NCBI GenBank assembly: GCA_017560825.1
Contig: JAFZED010000041.1
Coordinates: 1 to 46,106, forward strand
Source of the DNA: Bacteroidales bacterium
GTDB lineage: Bacteria > Bacteroidota > Bacteroidia > Bacteroidales > UBA932
Length of the DNA: 46,106 nucleotides
Reading direction: 5' to 3'
The translations under genes were made by a program, and so were the position numbers. The notes under the pieces are model-generated. The model was given only the letters and a program-made list of their open reading frames with translations, was not told the origin of the DNA and did not search any database. This document shows, piece by piece, positions 15,671 to 24,071 of this stretch. Numbering within the stretch: position 1 is the first letter of the stretch; each line of letters begins with the position of its first letter.

Positions 15671-16380
15671 AGAAGACCAAGATTGTCGTGCTGACAGGAG
15701 CCGGTGTCAGCGCAGAAAGCGGAGTGAGCACATTCCGTGACAGCAACGGCCTGTGGGAGAACTACAAGGTGGAAGATGTGGCTTCGATTGAGGGCTGGTA
15801 CAGGAATCCGGCGTTAGTGCTGGAGTTCTACAATGCCCGTAGGGCACAGCTCGCGGAGGTGAAGCCGAACGCCGCGCACATCGCGATAGCGTCACTTGAA
15901 CAGGACTACGATGTGACAGTGGTGACCCAGAATGTGGACAACCTTCACGAAAGGGCAGGCAGCACAAAGATCATCCATCTTCACGGTGAGCTGACCAAGG
16001 TGCGTCCGGAGAACTGCTGCAACGACAGGGATGGCTACTCGGAAGAGACGGTCTTTGACATAGGTACAGACAGTATAAATATAGGTGATATGGCTCCTAA
16101 CGGAGCTCAGCTCAGACCGCACATCGTCTGGTTCGGGGAGGCGGTGCCTAAGATCGAGAAGGCAATCGACGCCGTTGAGGCGGCGGATATGCTTCTGATC
16201 GTAGGAACATCCCTCCAGGTCTATCCGGCAGCCGGCCTGTACAGATATGCAAAATCTTCTACACCTATATATATAATAGACCCCAAGGATGTGCCTGTGC
16301 GCGACGGCCGCGTGACACACATTAAGGATGTGGCTACCAATGGTATGGAAGTGTTTAAAAATATTTTGAAATCAAAATAA
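15667..16380 (+). CDS. Sir2-family NAD-dependent protein deacylase lacking the zinc cysteines
   Basis: Start at ATG 15667, inside the ATGA overlap with the upstream stop, gives 237 residues beginning MKKTKIVVLTGAGVSAESGV; an ORF from 15634 is also open but less likely. NAD-binding blocks are GAGVSAESGVSTFRD and TQNVDNLHERAG, and the catalytic His is H106 in IIHLHGEL. After it, where class III sirtuins carry two CxxC zinc pairs, only an adjacent Cys117-Cys118 is present. The core resumes at QLRPHIVWFGEAVP and LLIVGTSLQVYPAAGL. Zinc-free sirtuins of this type recur in Bacteroidetes. It should remove acyl groups from lysines, regulating metabolism; the substrate is unknown. Tight coupling to the ATPase suggests a shared role. 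Confidence 0.88.
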   Translation: MKKTKIVVLTGAGVSAESGVSTFRDSNGLWENYKVEDVASIEGWYRNPALVLEFYNARRAQLAEVKPNAAHIAIASLEQDYDVTVVTQNVDNLHERAGSTKIIHLHGELTKVRPENCCNDRDGYSEETVFDIGTDSINIGDMAPNGAQLRPHIVWFGEAVPKIEKAIDAVEAADMLLIVGTSLQVYPAAGLYRYAKSSTPIYIIDPKDVPVRDGRVTHIKDVATNGMEVFKNILKSK

Positions 16381-16394
16381 TATGCTTATCTTTG
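16366..16394 (+). promoter_or_regulatory. rpsU promoter
   Basis: TTG (16366-16368), 18 nt, TATCTTTG (16387-16394). The -33 part lies inside the end of the sirtuin gene. Transcription would start near 16400. Confidence 0.65.
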
Positions 16395-16408
16395 CAGCCC
16401 TATAATGA

Positions 16409-16420
16409 AAAGGAGGTGAT
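16409..16420 (+). promoter_or_regulatory. Extended Shine-Dalgarno of rpsU
   Basis: AAAGGAGGTGAT, 12 bases complementary to the 3' end of 16S rRNA, with 6 nt between it and the ATG. Almost no other gene in the window has such a site. In Bacteroidota the anti-Shine-Dalgarno is masked on the ribosome by proteins that include bS21, the product of this very gene, so the site is expected to serve autoregulation. Confidence 0.85.
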
Positions 16421-16426
16421 TTTAGT

Positions 16427-16621
16427 ATGATTATAGTTCCAGTTAAGGATGGAGAGAGCATCGAGAAGGCTCTTAAGAAGTTCAAGAGAAAATTCGAGAA
16501 GACAGGCGCAATCCGCGAGCTTCGCGCAAGAAAGAACTTCGTTAAGCCGTCAGTAAAGAAGAGAATGCAGATGCAGAAGGCTATCTACGTTCAGCAGATG
16601 CAGCTCCAGGACGAGCAGTAA
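16427..16621 (+). CDS. rpsU: 30S ribosomal protein bS21
   Basis: A 64-residue basic protein, MIIVPVKDGESIEKALKKFK and onward, matching bS21 (the block IEKALKKFKRKFEKTGAIREL is diagnostic). bS21 sits on the small-subunit platform near the 16S 3' end. In Bacteroidota ribosomes it helps sequester the anti-Shine-Dalgarno. The gene has its own promoter and an unusually strong Shine-Dalgarno. Ribosomes lacking bS21 would favour this mRNA, restoring the protein (established for the phylum; inferred here). Confidence 0.96.
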   Translation: MIIVPVKDGESIEKALKKFKRKFEKTGAIRELRARKNFVKPSVKKRMQMQKAIYVQQMQLQDEQ

Positions 16622-16664
16622 TTTTATTACAGAAGATAATTTAGTAGAGATTGTCAAGCTATAT

Positions 16665-16700
16665 GGTTTAAGAGTCGCACAGCGACCGCTTGCAGTCTAA
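16665..16700 (+). promoter_or_regulatory. Possible leader hairpin of rplU-rpmA
   Basis: GTCGC-ACA-GCGAC (16674-16686) is a perfect 5-bp hairpin, flanked by TTTAAGA and TCTAAAA segments that can pair imperfectly around it. It lies 40 nt before rplU. Ribosomal-protein leaders often fold this way, but I cannot show that it binds uL21 or any ligand. Confidence 0.3.
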
Positions 16701-16725
16701 AACTTTTAATAATTTTTAAGTTTTT

Positions 16726-17058
16726 ATGTACGCAATCGTAGAAATTGCAGGCCAGCAGTTCAAAGTAGAGGCTGGTATGGAGATCTTCGTAAACCGCCTT
16801 GCGGATGAGAAGGGTGCTTCAGTAGAATTCGACAAGGTTCTCCTTATCGACGCAGACGGTGCAGTGAAAGTAGGTGCACCTTACGTAGAGGGAGCAAAGG
16901 TAACAGCAACTGTTCTTGGTAGAGCAGAGAGAGGTGTTAACGACGGAATGAAGGGTGACAAGGTCCTCGTATTCAAGAAGAAACGTCGTAAAGGCTATCA
17001 GAAGCTTAACGGACACCGTCAGTATTTTACAAAACTTCAGATCAATGCGATCGCTTAA
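16726..17058 (+). CDS. rplU: 50S ribosomal protein bL21
   Basis: A 110-residue protein starting [20 protein letters not shown], with the family block [20 protein letters not shown] and RQYFTKLQI near the C-terminus. It binds 23S rRNA domain V. It is followed 21 nt later by rpmA, the near-universal bL21-bL27 pair. Length and sequence are normal. Confidence 0.97.
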   Translation: MYAIVEIAGQQFKVEAGMEIFVNRLADEKGASVEFDKVLLIDADGAVKVGAPYVEGAKVTATVLGRAERGVNDGMKGDKVLVFKKKRRKGYQKLNGHRQYFTKLQINAIA

Positions 17059-17079
17059 TTAATTGAGGAGGAATAGATT

Positions 17080-17340
17080 ATGGCACATAAAAAAGGCGTC
17101 GGTAGTTCCAAGAACGGTCGTGAGTCACATAGCAAACGACTCGGTATCAAGAAATTTGGTGATCAGGCAGTAAAGGCTGGTAACATCCTCGTTCGTCAGA
17201 GAGGTACAGTTCACAACCCAGGTCTCAATGTAGGTATGGGTAAGGACCACACTCTTTACGCTTTGATCGACGGTAAGGTTAGCTTCCGCAAGAAGGCTGA
17301 CAACAAGTCATACGTTTCAGTACTTCCATTCGAGAACTAA
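17080..17340 (+). CDS. rpmA: 50S ribosomal protein bL27
   Basis: An 86-residue protein, [20 protein letters not shown] then [16 protein letters not shown]. bL27 sits next to the peptidyl-transferase centre, and its N-terminus approaches the P-site tRNA. No N-terminal extension needing proteolytic trimming (as in Firmicutes) is present. A GAGGAGG sequence lies 10 nt before the start, another relatively strong ribosome-binding site. The operon ends in a terminator 26 nt after the stop. Confidence 0.97.
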   Translation: MAHKKGVGSSKNGRESHSKRLGIKKFGDQAVKAGNILVRQRGTVHNPGLNVGMGKDHTLYALIDGKVSFRKKADNKSYVSVLPFEN

Positions 17341-17365
17341 TTCTCCGGAAGACAGAAAAGTTAAG

Positions 17366-17403
17366 GAAGGCAGTAATCCGATGGATTATTGCCTTCTTAT
17401 TTT
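17366..17403 (+). terminator. Terminator of rplU-rpmA
   Basis: GAAGGCAGTAATCC pairs with GGATTATTGCCTTC (one G-U) around a 3-nt loop, followed by TTATTTT. A clear intrinsic terminator. Confidence 0.88.
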
Positions 17404-17434
17404 GTGTTATATTGGGGAAATTATTGTAACTTTG
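17401..17434 (+). promoter_or_regulatory. serS promoter
   Basis: TTTG (17401-17404), 22 nt, TAACTTTG (17427-17434). It begins in the T-tract of the preceding terminator and lies 45 nt before serS. Confidence 0.6.
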
Positions 17435-17479
17435 CGTGATGTATCCTATTGGATTTAAGATTTTAAAATATATAAGGTT

Positions 17480-18751
17480 ATGCTTACTTTAAAATTGCTT
17501 CGTGAGAATCCGGAATTCGTGATTGAGAAGCTCGCAAAAAAGAATTTTGACGCAAAGGAGATCGTTGAGAAGATCAACCTCCTGGACCAGAATAGAAGAG
17601 CTCTGCAGGTAGAGCTCGACTCGTGTCTGGCTGAGCAGAAGAAAAAGGCTGCACAGATCGGTGGCCTTATGAAAGAAGGCAAGAGAGAAGAGGCTGACGC
17701 TGTAAAGGCTGAGGTGGCTGCTCTCAAGGTGCGCTCAAGCGAGATCGAGAAGAAATCAGAGGAGAACAACACAGAGCTCAACTCTCTGTTGGTGCTTCTC
17801 CCTAACCTTCCTTGCGACCAGGTTCCTTTCGGAAAGGGTGCAGAGGACAACGTTGTTGTGAAGACAGGAAACGAGATTCCTGAACTTGGCGAAAACAGCC
17901 TTCCTCACTGGGAGCTTGCTAAGAAGTATGACATCATCGACTTCGATCTTGGTGTGAAGCTTACAGGAGCCGGATTCCCTGTCTACAAGGGCAAGGGCGC
18001 AAGACTTCAGAGAGCCCTCATCAACTATTTCCTCGATATGAACACTGAGGTGGGTTACCTCGAAGTAGAGCCACCTGTAATGGTAAACGAGGCTTCAGGA
18101 TTCGGTACAGGTCAGCTTCCTGACAAGGAAGGACAGATGTATCACGCAACCGCTGATAACTTCTACCTTGTACCTACAGCAGAGGTCCCTGTGACAAACA
18201 TCTACCGTGATGTTATTCTTGGAAACAACGATTTCCCTGTAAAGATGACAGCTTACACTCCTTGCTTCCGTCGCGAGGCAGGTTCATATGGCAAGGACGT
18301 TCGTGGTCTCAACAGACTTCATCAGTTTGACAAGGTGGAGATCGTGCGTATCGAGAAACCAGAGGATTCATATGCTGCCCTGGATGATATGATCGCTCAC
18401 GTAGAGAAGCTCGTTTCAAGCCTCGGTCTTCCTTACAGAATCCTCCGCCTCTGCGGTGGTGATATGAGCTTTACATCAGCAATCACCTACGACTTCGAGG
18501 TGTACTCGGCAGCGCAGGGACGCTGGCTCGAGATCTCGTCAGTTTCAAACTTCGAGGCATACCAGGCTAACCGTCTGAAACTCAGATATAAGGATGCCGA
18601 TGGCAAGATCCAGCTCGCTCACACTCTCAACGGTAGCTCGCTCGCTCTTCCACGTGTGGTTGCTGCCCTCCTCGAGAACAACCAGAAGGGTGACAGAATC
18701 GAGATTCCTGAGGCACTCCGTCCTTACACCGGTTTCGATTACATCGACTAG
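17480..18751 (+). CDS. serS: Seryl-tRNA synthetase
   Basis: A 423-residue class II synthetase. The N-terminal long antiparallel coiled coil (about 30-105) grips the long variable arm of tRNA-Ser. Class II motif 2 is CFRREAGSYGKDVRGLNRLH and motif 3 is NGSSLALPRVVAALLENNQ. The block TAEVPVTNIYRDVIL that contacts serine is intact. Full length for the family. ruvC starts 5 nt after its stop, so they share an mRNA. Confidence 0.97.
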   Translation: MLTLKLLRENPEFVIEKLAKKNFDAKEIVEKINLLDQNRRALQVELDSCLAEQKKKAAQIGGLMKEGKREEADAVKAEVAALKVRSSEIEKKSEENNTELNSLLVLLPNLPCDQVPFGKGAEDNVVVKTGNEIPELGENSLPHWELAKKYDIIDFDLGVKLTGAGFPVYKGKGARLQRALINYFLDMNTEVGYLEVEPPVMVNEASGFGTGQLPDKEGQMYHATADNFYLVPTAEVPVTNIYRDVILGNNDFPVKMTAYTPCFRREAGSYGKDVRGLNRLHQFDKVEIVRIEKPEDSYAALDDMIAHVEKLVSSLGLPYRILRLCGGDMSFTSAITYDFEVYSAAQGRWLEISSVSNFEAYQANRLKLRYKDADGKIQLAHTLNGSSLALPRVVAALLENNQKGDRIEIPEALRPYTGFDYID

Positions 18752-18756
18752 TCCGG

Positions 18757-19314
18757 ATGGCGGGAGCCAAGACCATATTAGGCATTGACCCAGGAACCAA
18801 TATTCTTGGTTACGGCATTATAAGTGTGGACTCTAAGGGTCCACACTATGTCGATATGGGAGTTTTCGACCTGAGGAAGATAAAGGAACCTTTCGAGAAA
18901 CTCGCAAATATATTTTCGGGTGTTAATGAACTCGTTGAGACCTACCATCCCGATGAACTTGCTGTAGAGTCCCCGTTCTACGGAAAGAACGTCCAGGTGG
19001 TGCTCAAGCTCGGCAGGGCCCAGGGAGCTGCGATAACAGCGGCCATAATGCACGGAATTCCTGTTACCGAGTACGCTCCGAGAAAAGCGAAGATTGCAAT
19101 ATGCGGCAATGGTGCAGCCTCTAAAGAGCAGGTGGCGATGATGCTGCAGAAGACCCTTAAGGTGGATCTGGATTCGAAGTTCCTGGATGCGACTGACGCT
19201 TTGGCAATAGCCTTGTGTCATCATTATCAGATGTCAAATCCCCTTGCTGCCGTGGGTGGCAAGTCGGATTGGAAAAAATTTCTGGAAAATAACCCTGACA
19301 GGATAAAAAAATAG
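18757..19314 (+). CDS. ruvC: Crossover junction endodeoxyribonuclease RuvC
   Basis: A 185-residue Holliday-junction resolvase. The four catalytic acids are D11 (GIDPGT), E71 (VESPFYG), D144 and D147 (DATDALAIALCHH), the same pattern as D7/E66/D138/D141 in E. coli. It cuts four-way junctions made by RuvAB and RecA. It is co-transcribed with serS and ends before a strong terminator. Confidence 0.96.
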   Translation: MAGAKTILGIDPGTNILGYGIISVDSKGPHYVDMGVFDLRKIKEPFEKLANIFSGVNELVETYHPDELAVESPFYGKNVQVVLKLGRAQGAAITAAIMHGIPVTEYAPRKAKIAICGNGAASKEQVAMMLQKTLKVDLDSKFLDATDALAIALCHHYQMSNPLAAVGGKSDWKKFLENNPDRIKK

Positions 19315-19363
19315 CTCCCTCCGTTTAAACTTTTCACGAAACAATGTGTCTAAAAGTGCGATA

Positions 19364-19395
19364 AAAGGTTGGATTGTGTATCCAGCCTTTCTTTA
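19364..19395 (+). terminator. Terminator after ruvC
   Basis: AAAGGTTGGAT (19364-19374) pairs with ATCCAGCCTTT (19380-19390), 11 bp with one G-U and a 5-nt loop, then CTTTAT. It lies just 30-60 nt before the next gene, which therefore needs its own promoter; I see no clear TAnnTTTG there. Confidence 0.75.
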
Positions 19396-19423
19396 TGACG
19401 ATAAATTACATCAAATACGAACT

Positions 19424-22378
19424 ATGACAAAACACGTGTCTTTATTTTTAAAGTCTATTCTTTCTCTTGCAGCGTTTATGATCGCCTCTGTCGCTTTTGC
19501 ACAGGGCAACTTTACTGTCAAGCTGAAGCTGGTTGATGAGAAGACTTCAGAGCCTGTCTCATTTGCAACAGCATCGCTTACTGTGAAGGGGGAGACAACA
19601 GCAGCAAAGTACGTCCTCACCAATGATGAGGGAGCTGCTGAAATCACAAAAGTGAAGAAGGGAACCTACAAGTTCAAGGCTGAACTTATGGGTTACACGA
19701 CATATGAAAAGGAAATTGTAGTCGAAAAGAATATTGATCTCGGAACCATCAAGATGGCAGAGGATGTCAAGGTCCTTGATGCAGCAAGCGTTTCGGCTGT
19801 AGGTAATCCGATCATCGTGAAGAAGGACACGATCGAGTACACTGCCTCTTCTTTCAAGACATCAGATAACGATATGCTGGAACAGCTCCTGAAGAAACTT
19901 CCTGGTGTGGAGGTCGGATCAGACGGTTCCATAACAGCCAACGGTGAGACTATCAAGAAGATCACCATCGACGGTAAGACCTTCTTCCTTGATGACCCTC
20001 AGCTTGCTTCAAAGAACATCCCCGCAAAGCTCGTCGAGAAGGTTAAGGTGGTAGAGAAGAAGTCAGACCAGGCGAAATTCACCGGTATCGATGACGGTGA
20101 GGAAGAGACCATCATCGACCTCTCGCTTCGTCAGGGTATGATGCAGGGATGGTTCGGTAACACTATGGCAGGTGGCGGAGCGGACATTCCTGGTGCAGGT
20201 TCAGATATGACCGATCCTCGTTTCCAGACTGCGGCTATGGTCGGAAGATTTACTGACAAGAGCCAGATCAGTGTGATTATGAATGCCAACAACACCAACA
20301 ACCGCGGTTTCAATGATATGGCCGGCAGTATGATGCAGGGTATGCGCGGTGGCGGTGGCGGAATGGGCCGCGGAATGGGCGGCTGGGGCGGCGGCAACGG
20401 CATCACCACATCCTGGATGGGAGGTCTCAACGGAGCCTTCACCCTTTTTGATGACAGGATGGAACTTGGAAGCAACTATCTCTATAACGGGTCCATCAGG
20501 GATGTGCTGGAGGAAAGTTCAAAGATTACCTATCTTGAAAATGGTACACGCCTGATCAACGACGAGCAGGGTATCAACACTACAAGGACTCAGGGCCATC
20601 GTTTCGGTATGCGACTTGAGCACGAGTTCTCTGACAACACATCCATCATCTTCGAGCCTCAGGTGAACTTCGGCGCAGGTTCATTCAATCAGTATTCTGA
20701 TTTCCAGACATATACAGAAGTGGGTGAGGCGCGTGACTCTACCAATCGTGGTTACAACAGCAACCTCGGAGACAACAACAACTGGTCTGCAAGCGGTTTC
20801 CTCGTGTTCAGGCACCGTCTCGGCAAGCCGGGAAGAACAATATCTGCAAACGTGCGCTTCAGCTTCAGCGACAACGAACTTCTTGGCTTCAACCAGTCTC
20901 TTACACAGGTAAAGGATGCGACAACGTCTGTATGGTCGGATGAGATCATCAACCAGAGATTCGACCAGAACTCAAAGAGCTCGTCTCTTAACGGAAGATT
21001 CGTCTACACGGAGCCTCTCTCTGAGGTGCTCTTCCTTGAGGTAAACTATCAGTATGGCTGGAGCAGAAACATCACAGGCAAGAAGACTTTCAACAGCGGA
21101 TCTGACCTCATTGAAGACGGAATGCTCATCTTCAATCCGGTAGGAGAGTACGAGGATACAAGGTACACCAACAACATCCTCAACCGTTCAATAACCCAGC
21201 GTGGAGGACTTACTTTCAGCTATCAGAAAGAGAAGATACGTGCCCAGATCGGTGCTTCTGCCAACCCGACAGACACCTACAATGAGACAACAGGACACGA
21301 CACCTACAGGAGCAAGGTCGTGAACTGGTCACCTCAGGCTATGTTCAACTATGAATTCTCAGATTATTCAAATATAAGATTGTTCTATTTCGGACGTTCT
21401 GCGCAGCCTTCAACATCGCAGCTCCTTCCGGTGCCGGACAACTCTAACCCGTTGAATATCTCGCTTGGTAATCCTAACCTCGATCCGTACTTCACGCACA
21501 GTATGAGATTGATGTACGGCTACACCAACAGAGAGACATTTACATCTGTTCACGCGCGCCTGAACGGAAGCCTCGTGGACAATGCCATCACAAATGCGCA
21601 GTGGTATGACCCTGCCGGAGTACAGTACTCTATCCCTGTAAACGGCCCTGGAACAGGATCTCTTGACGGCCGTCTGATGGTGAACTCACCGATCGGAAAC
21701 TCAGGTTTCTCGATTTTCTCAATGACAAATGCCCGCTACAATCAGTCTACATCATTTATTGGAAAGGGTTCTTTGAACTCTGACAATTACTATGATTCAG
21801 AGGCTGCAACTTTCAACTATGGACTCTTCAACAAGGACTTCCCTGATTTGGGCGAGAGCGACCTCTTCATTACCAACAAGACCGAGACATTGAGCCTCAC
21901 ACAGAGACTCCGTCTCACTTACAGGAATGATTTTGTCGAACTTACAGTCGGTGGAAGGACGAGGATGTCGAAGTCGTGGTACACAATGGAAAACAGTCAG
22001 CTTGATGCGACCTGGAACAATCAGGTGGAGAGCTCTATGAACTGGACAGTTCCTGGAGGATTCAACCTGATTGCGGACCTCGACTACAACTGGTACAACG
22101 GTTACACGACTCCTCAGGAAGACGAATTCATTCTTAACGCGGAGATTACCAAACTTCTTTTCGACAACAAGTTCACGCTTGCCCTCAAGGCCTATGACCT
22201 TCTCGGACAGTCAAAGAACCTTTCTGTGACTGATTCGGCGAACTACCATATGGAGGCGAGGAACAACACGCTCGGACGTTACGTGATCGTGTCGCTTACC
22301 TACCGCTTCGGCACATTCGGAGGCGGACGTGGAGGATACGGTGGCCGCGGCCCTATGGGCGGACCAAGACGTTTCTAG
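19424..22378 (+). CDS. TonB-dependent-receptor-like outer-membrane barrel with Gly/Met-rich loop
   Basis: Start chosen at ATG 19424 (984 residues): it gives a signal peptide (LKSILSLAAFMIASVAFAQG), while the frame upstream to 19346 covers the terminator. Order: signal, carboxypeptidase-regulatory-like beta domain (about 25-105), plug-like block (DNDMLEQLLKKLPGVEVGSD, then ITIDGKTFFLDDP), then a large barrel of the OMP_b-brl_3 kind. A loop encoded at 20324-20402 is almost only Gly, Met, Arg and Trp (GMRGGGGGMGRGMGGWGGGN), and the C-terminus repeats the theme (FGGGRGGYGGRGPMGGPRRF). No SusD gene is adjacent, so it is not a typical SusCD pair. The substrate is unknown. Confidence 0.85.
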   Translation: MTKHVSLFLKSILSLAAFMIASVAFAQGNFTVKLKLVDEKTSEPVSFATASLTVKGETTAAKYVLTNDEGAAEITKVKKGTYKFKAELMGYTTYEKEIVVEKNIDLGTIKMAEDVKVLDAASVSAVGNPIIVKKDTIEYTASSFKTSDNDMLEQLLKKLPGVEVGSDGSITANGETIKKITIDGKTFFLDDPQLASKNIPAKLVEKVKVVEKKSDQAKFTGIDDGEEETIIDLSLRQGMMQGWFGNTMAGGGADIPGAGSDMTDPRFQTAAMVGRFTDKSQISVIMNANNTNNRGFNDMAGSMMQGMRGGGGGMGRGMGGWGGGNGITTSWMGGLNGAFTLFDDRMELGSNYLYNGSIRDVLEESSKITYLENGTRLINDEQGINTTRTQGHRFGMRLEHEFSDNTSIIFEPQVNFGAGSFNQYSDFQTYTEVGEARDSTNRGYNSNLGDNNNWSASGFLVFRHRLGKPGRTISANVRFSFSDNELLGFNQSLTQVKDATTSVWSDEIINQRFDQNSKSSSLNGRFVYTEPLSEVLFLEVNYQYGWSRNITGKKTFNSGSDLIEDGMLIFNPVGEYEDTRYTNNILNRSITQRGGLTFSYQKEKIRAQIGASANPTDTYNETTGHDTYRSKVVNWSPQAMFNYEFSDYSNIRLFYFGRSAQPSTSQLLPVPDNSNPLNISLGNPNLDPYFTHSMRLMYGYTNRETFTSVHARLNGSLVDNAITNAQWYDPAGVQYSIPVNGPGTGSLDGRLMVNSPIGNSGFSIFSMTNARYNQSTSFIGKGSLNSDNYYDSEAATFNYGLFNKDFPDLGESDLFITNKTETLSLTQRLRLTYRNDFVELTVGGRTRMSKSWYTMENSQLDATWNNQVESSMNWTVPGGFNLIADLDYNWYNGYTTPQEDEFILNAEITKLLFDNKFTLALKAYDLLGQSKNLSVTDSANYHMEARNNTLGRYVIVSLTYRFGTFGGGRGGYGGRGPMGGPRRF

Positions 22379-22384
22379 CGGAAC

Positions 22385-24013
22385 TTATTTCCTTGTGATC
22401 AGCTGCACTCCGAGTGCAGCCAGAAGAAGGAGGAAAAGAAAAGTGCAGATGCGTCCTGTTATGTCTCCGTGGGCGACATAGAAAGTGACGTCATCTCGAA
22501 GAGGAATATTTCCTTTTATTACAGCCGGCTCCCACCAGGGGGTCGGCTGATTTATTTCTCCGGACGGAGAAATGATGGCGGAAATTCCGGTGTTTGCGCA
22601 TCGTGCGATGGCACGTCGTGTCTCGATGGCTCTGAGTGAAGAGTAGCTAAGGTGCTGTCTGTAGCCCGGAGTGTTGCCCCACCAGGCGTCGTTGGTGATG
22701 ACTGCAAGGGCGCGTGCGCCTTTTCTGATGTAGTCTGTGCAGTACTCGCCATAGACTGACTCATAGCACACTGCGCAACCTATTGGAACTGTCTGTCCGT
22801 CAGTACCTTTTACATTGAGAAGGGAGATTTCATCCTGGCCTACGCAGCGACCCATCACTCCTCCGAGCATATCGTCTATCTTGCAGAATATTGCCGGATA
22901 CGGAGTCTTTTCGACCGCTACGACCAGCTTGCTCTTGTGGAAGATCTCTGTGCGGGCTGTACCGTCAACTATCAGTGCCGAGTTGTGTGACTCGAGCCAG
23001 ACATTGTCTCCGAGGTCTCTTGCTGTGTGTGACGGAGCCTTTTCCGACTGGATGTAATCATAAGTGGAAGCGCCGAAAAGCAGGTTCACGCCCGGATAGT
23101 CCTTAAGGAATGATGTGAGTCTTCTCCAGGTGCGGCTGCGTTCGTATTGACCGGGGATTACAGGACTTGTGAAGGTTTCAGGGCCGAGAAGGAGAAGTGG
23201 CCCGGCTGTGGAGTCAGCCTTCCTGTCTGCCAGAGCCTTTGACGCCTGAGCCAGAAGGATGGCATCCTGCTGCTCCTGGGTCATAGCCTGGAACTTGTTG
23301 TATGGGTCGATGTTCGGCTGGAGAATTATTACGGGAAGCGTCTCCTTGGCTTCCATTGCGTCCTTATATTCCTTGCCTATTGACGACGAGATAATGAATG
23401 GGGCAATGAGGATCGCTGCATATCCGGTCAGTGCAGCTGTCTTGGCCTTCCAGTTGAATGTGAACCAGCTGCCGTCCGAGAGGGCGGTCATCAGGCCGAA
23501 CAGGCCGAGGTTGCAGAGCCAGATCCAGAGCGAGCCACCCGGCGAGCCGGTGAACTCGTACCACTGGATGGCCCAGGTGGTGCGTGCAAATGAGTTTCCC
23601 AGCACGAGCCAAGGCCAGGATATTTCAGCGTCAAAATAGAACCTTTCCCAAGCTATCCAGCTGACCATCAGGAATATATATGGAAGGACTCCGCTGAATT
23701 TCTTTTTGCTCAGGCGGAAGAGACCGAAAACCAGGGACATCTGAAGGGCGTTCGCAAATATGGCGAAAAGGCCGCCTCCTACGGTGGCGTTGCACACCCA
23801 GAAGGTGGTTATGGCGTTCCAGAGGACAAAGGCGGTGTAGTGATATATCCATATGCGTTTCTTGCCATAGGCGTCAGCTATTCTTTCCATACACAGGAGA
23901 GGCACAAGGCCGAAAAGGGCAAGGATACCTGTGTGCGGGATGAGAAACGGAATGGACATCAGCGCTGCGAAAAGTGCGACGAGTCCCCAGATGAGTATAT
24001 TTTCCTTTTTCAT
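22385..24013 (-). CDS. lnt: Apolipoprotein N-acyltransferase
   Basis: Start at ATG 24013 (542 residues, MKKENILIWGLVALFAALMS), preferred over the open frame to 24169 because a TATCTTTG promoter box lies between. About seven membrane segments precede a nitrilase-like periplasmic domain. Its catalytic triad is visible: E279 (LLLGPETFTSP), K362 (IFHKSKLVV) and C416 (IGCAVCYESVYG). Lnt adds the third acyl chain to the N-terminal Cys of lipoproteins. It is convergent with the upstream barrel gene (6 nt apart) and divergent from the LysE gene. Confidence 0.93.
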   Translation of the reverse strand: MKKENILIWGLVALFAALMSIPFLIPHTGILALFGLVPLLCMERIADAYGKKRIWIYHYTAFVLWNAITTFWVCNATVGGGLFAIFANALQMSLVFGLFRLSKKKFSGVLPYIFLMVSWIAWERFYFDAEISWPWLVLGNSFARTTWAIQWYEFTGSPGGSLWIWLCNLGLFGLMTALSDGSWFTFNWKAKTAALTGYAAILIAPFIISSSIGKEYKDAMEAKETLPVIILQPNIDPYNKFQAMTQEQQDAILLAQASKALADRKADSTAGPLLLLGPETFTSPVIPGQYERSRTWRRLTSFLKDYPGVNLLFGASTYDYIQSEKAPSHTARDLGDNVWLESHNSALIVDGTARTEIFHKSKLVVAVEKTPYPAIFCKIDDMLGGVMGRCVGQDEISLLNVKGTDGQTVPIGCAVCYESVYGEYCTDYIRKGARALAVITNDAWWGNTPGYRQHLSYSSLRAIETRRAIARCANTGISAIISPSGEINQPTPWWEPAVIKGNIPLRDDVTFYVAHGDITGRICTFLFLLLLAALGVQLITRK

Positions 24014-24036
24014 TTGATGCGTGTCTAAAACAAAAG

Positions 24037-24044
24037 CAAAGATA
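24037..24044 (-). promoter_or_regulatory. -7 element of lnt
   Basis: TATCTTTG on the minus strand, 23 nt before the lnt start. It sits 13 nt from the -7 box of the divergent lysE-like gene, so the two promoters overlap. Confidence 0.6.
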
Positions 24045-24057
24045 TAAAAATAATTGC

Positions 24058-24065
24058 TACCTTTG
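24058..24065 (+). promoter_or_regulatory. -7 element of the LysE-family gene
   Basis: TACCTTTG on the plus strand, 6 nt before ATG 24072. Transcription would start at or next to that ATG, so either the message is nearly leaderless or translation begins at Met 24084. Confidence 0.55.
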
Positions 24066-24071
24066 TGTGTT

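Noticed and set aside
14519-16380. ATPase-Sir2 pair as an anti-phage system
   Set aside because: The sirtuin is of the short metabolic deacylase class and the pair sits among housekeeping genes, so defence is not supported.
16622-16725. tRNA or known riboswitch between rpsU and rplU
   Set aside because: No cloverleaf or recognisable riboswitch core; only a short hairpin, reported with low confidence.
19346-19423. 26-residue N-terminal extension of the TonB-type barrel
   Set aside because: Its bases form the ruvC terminator hairpin; the inner ATG starts a proper signal peptide.
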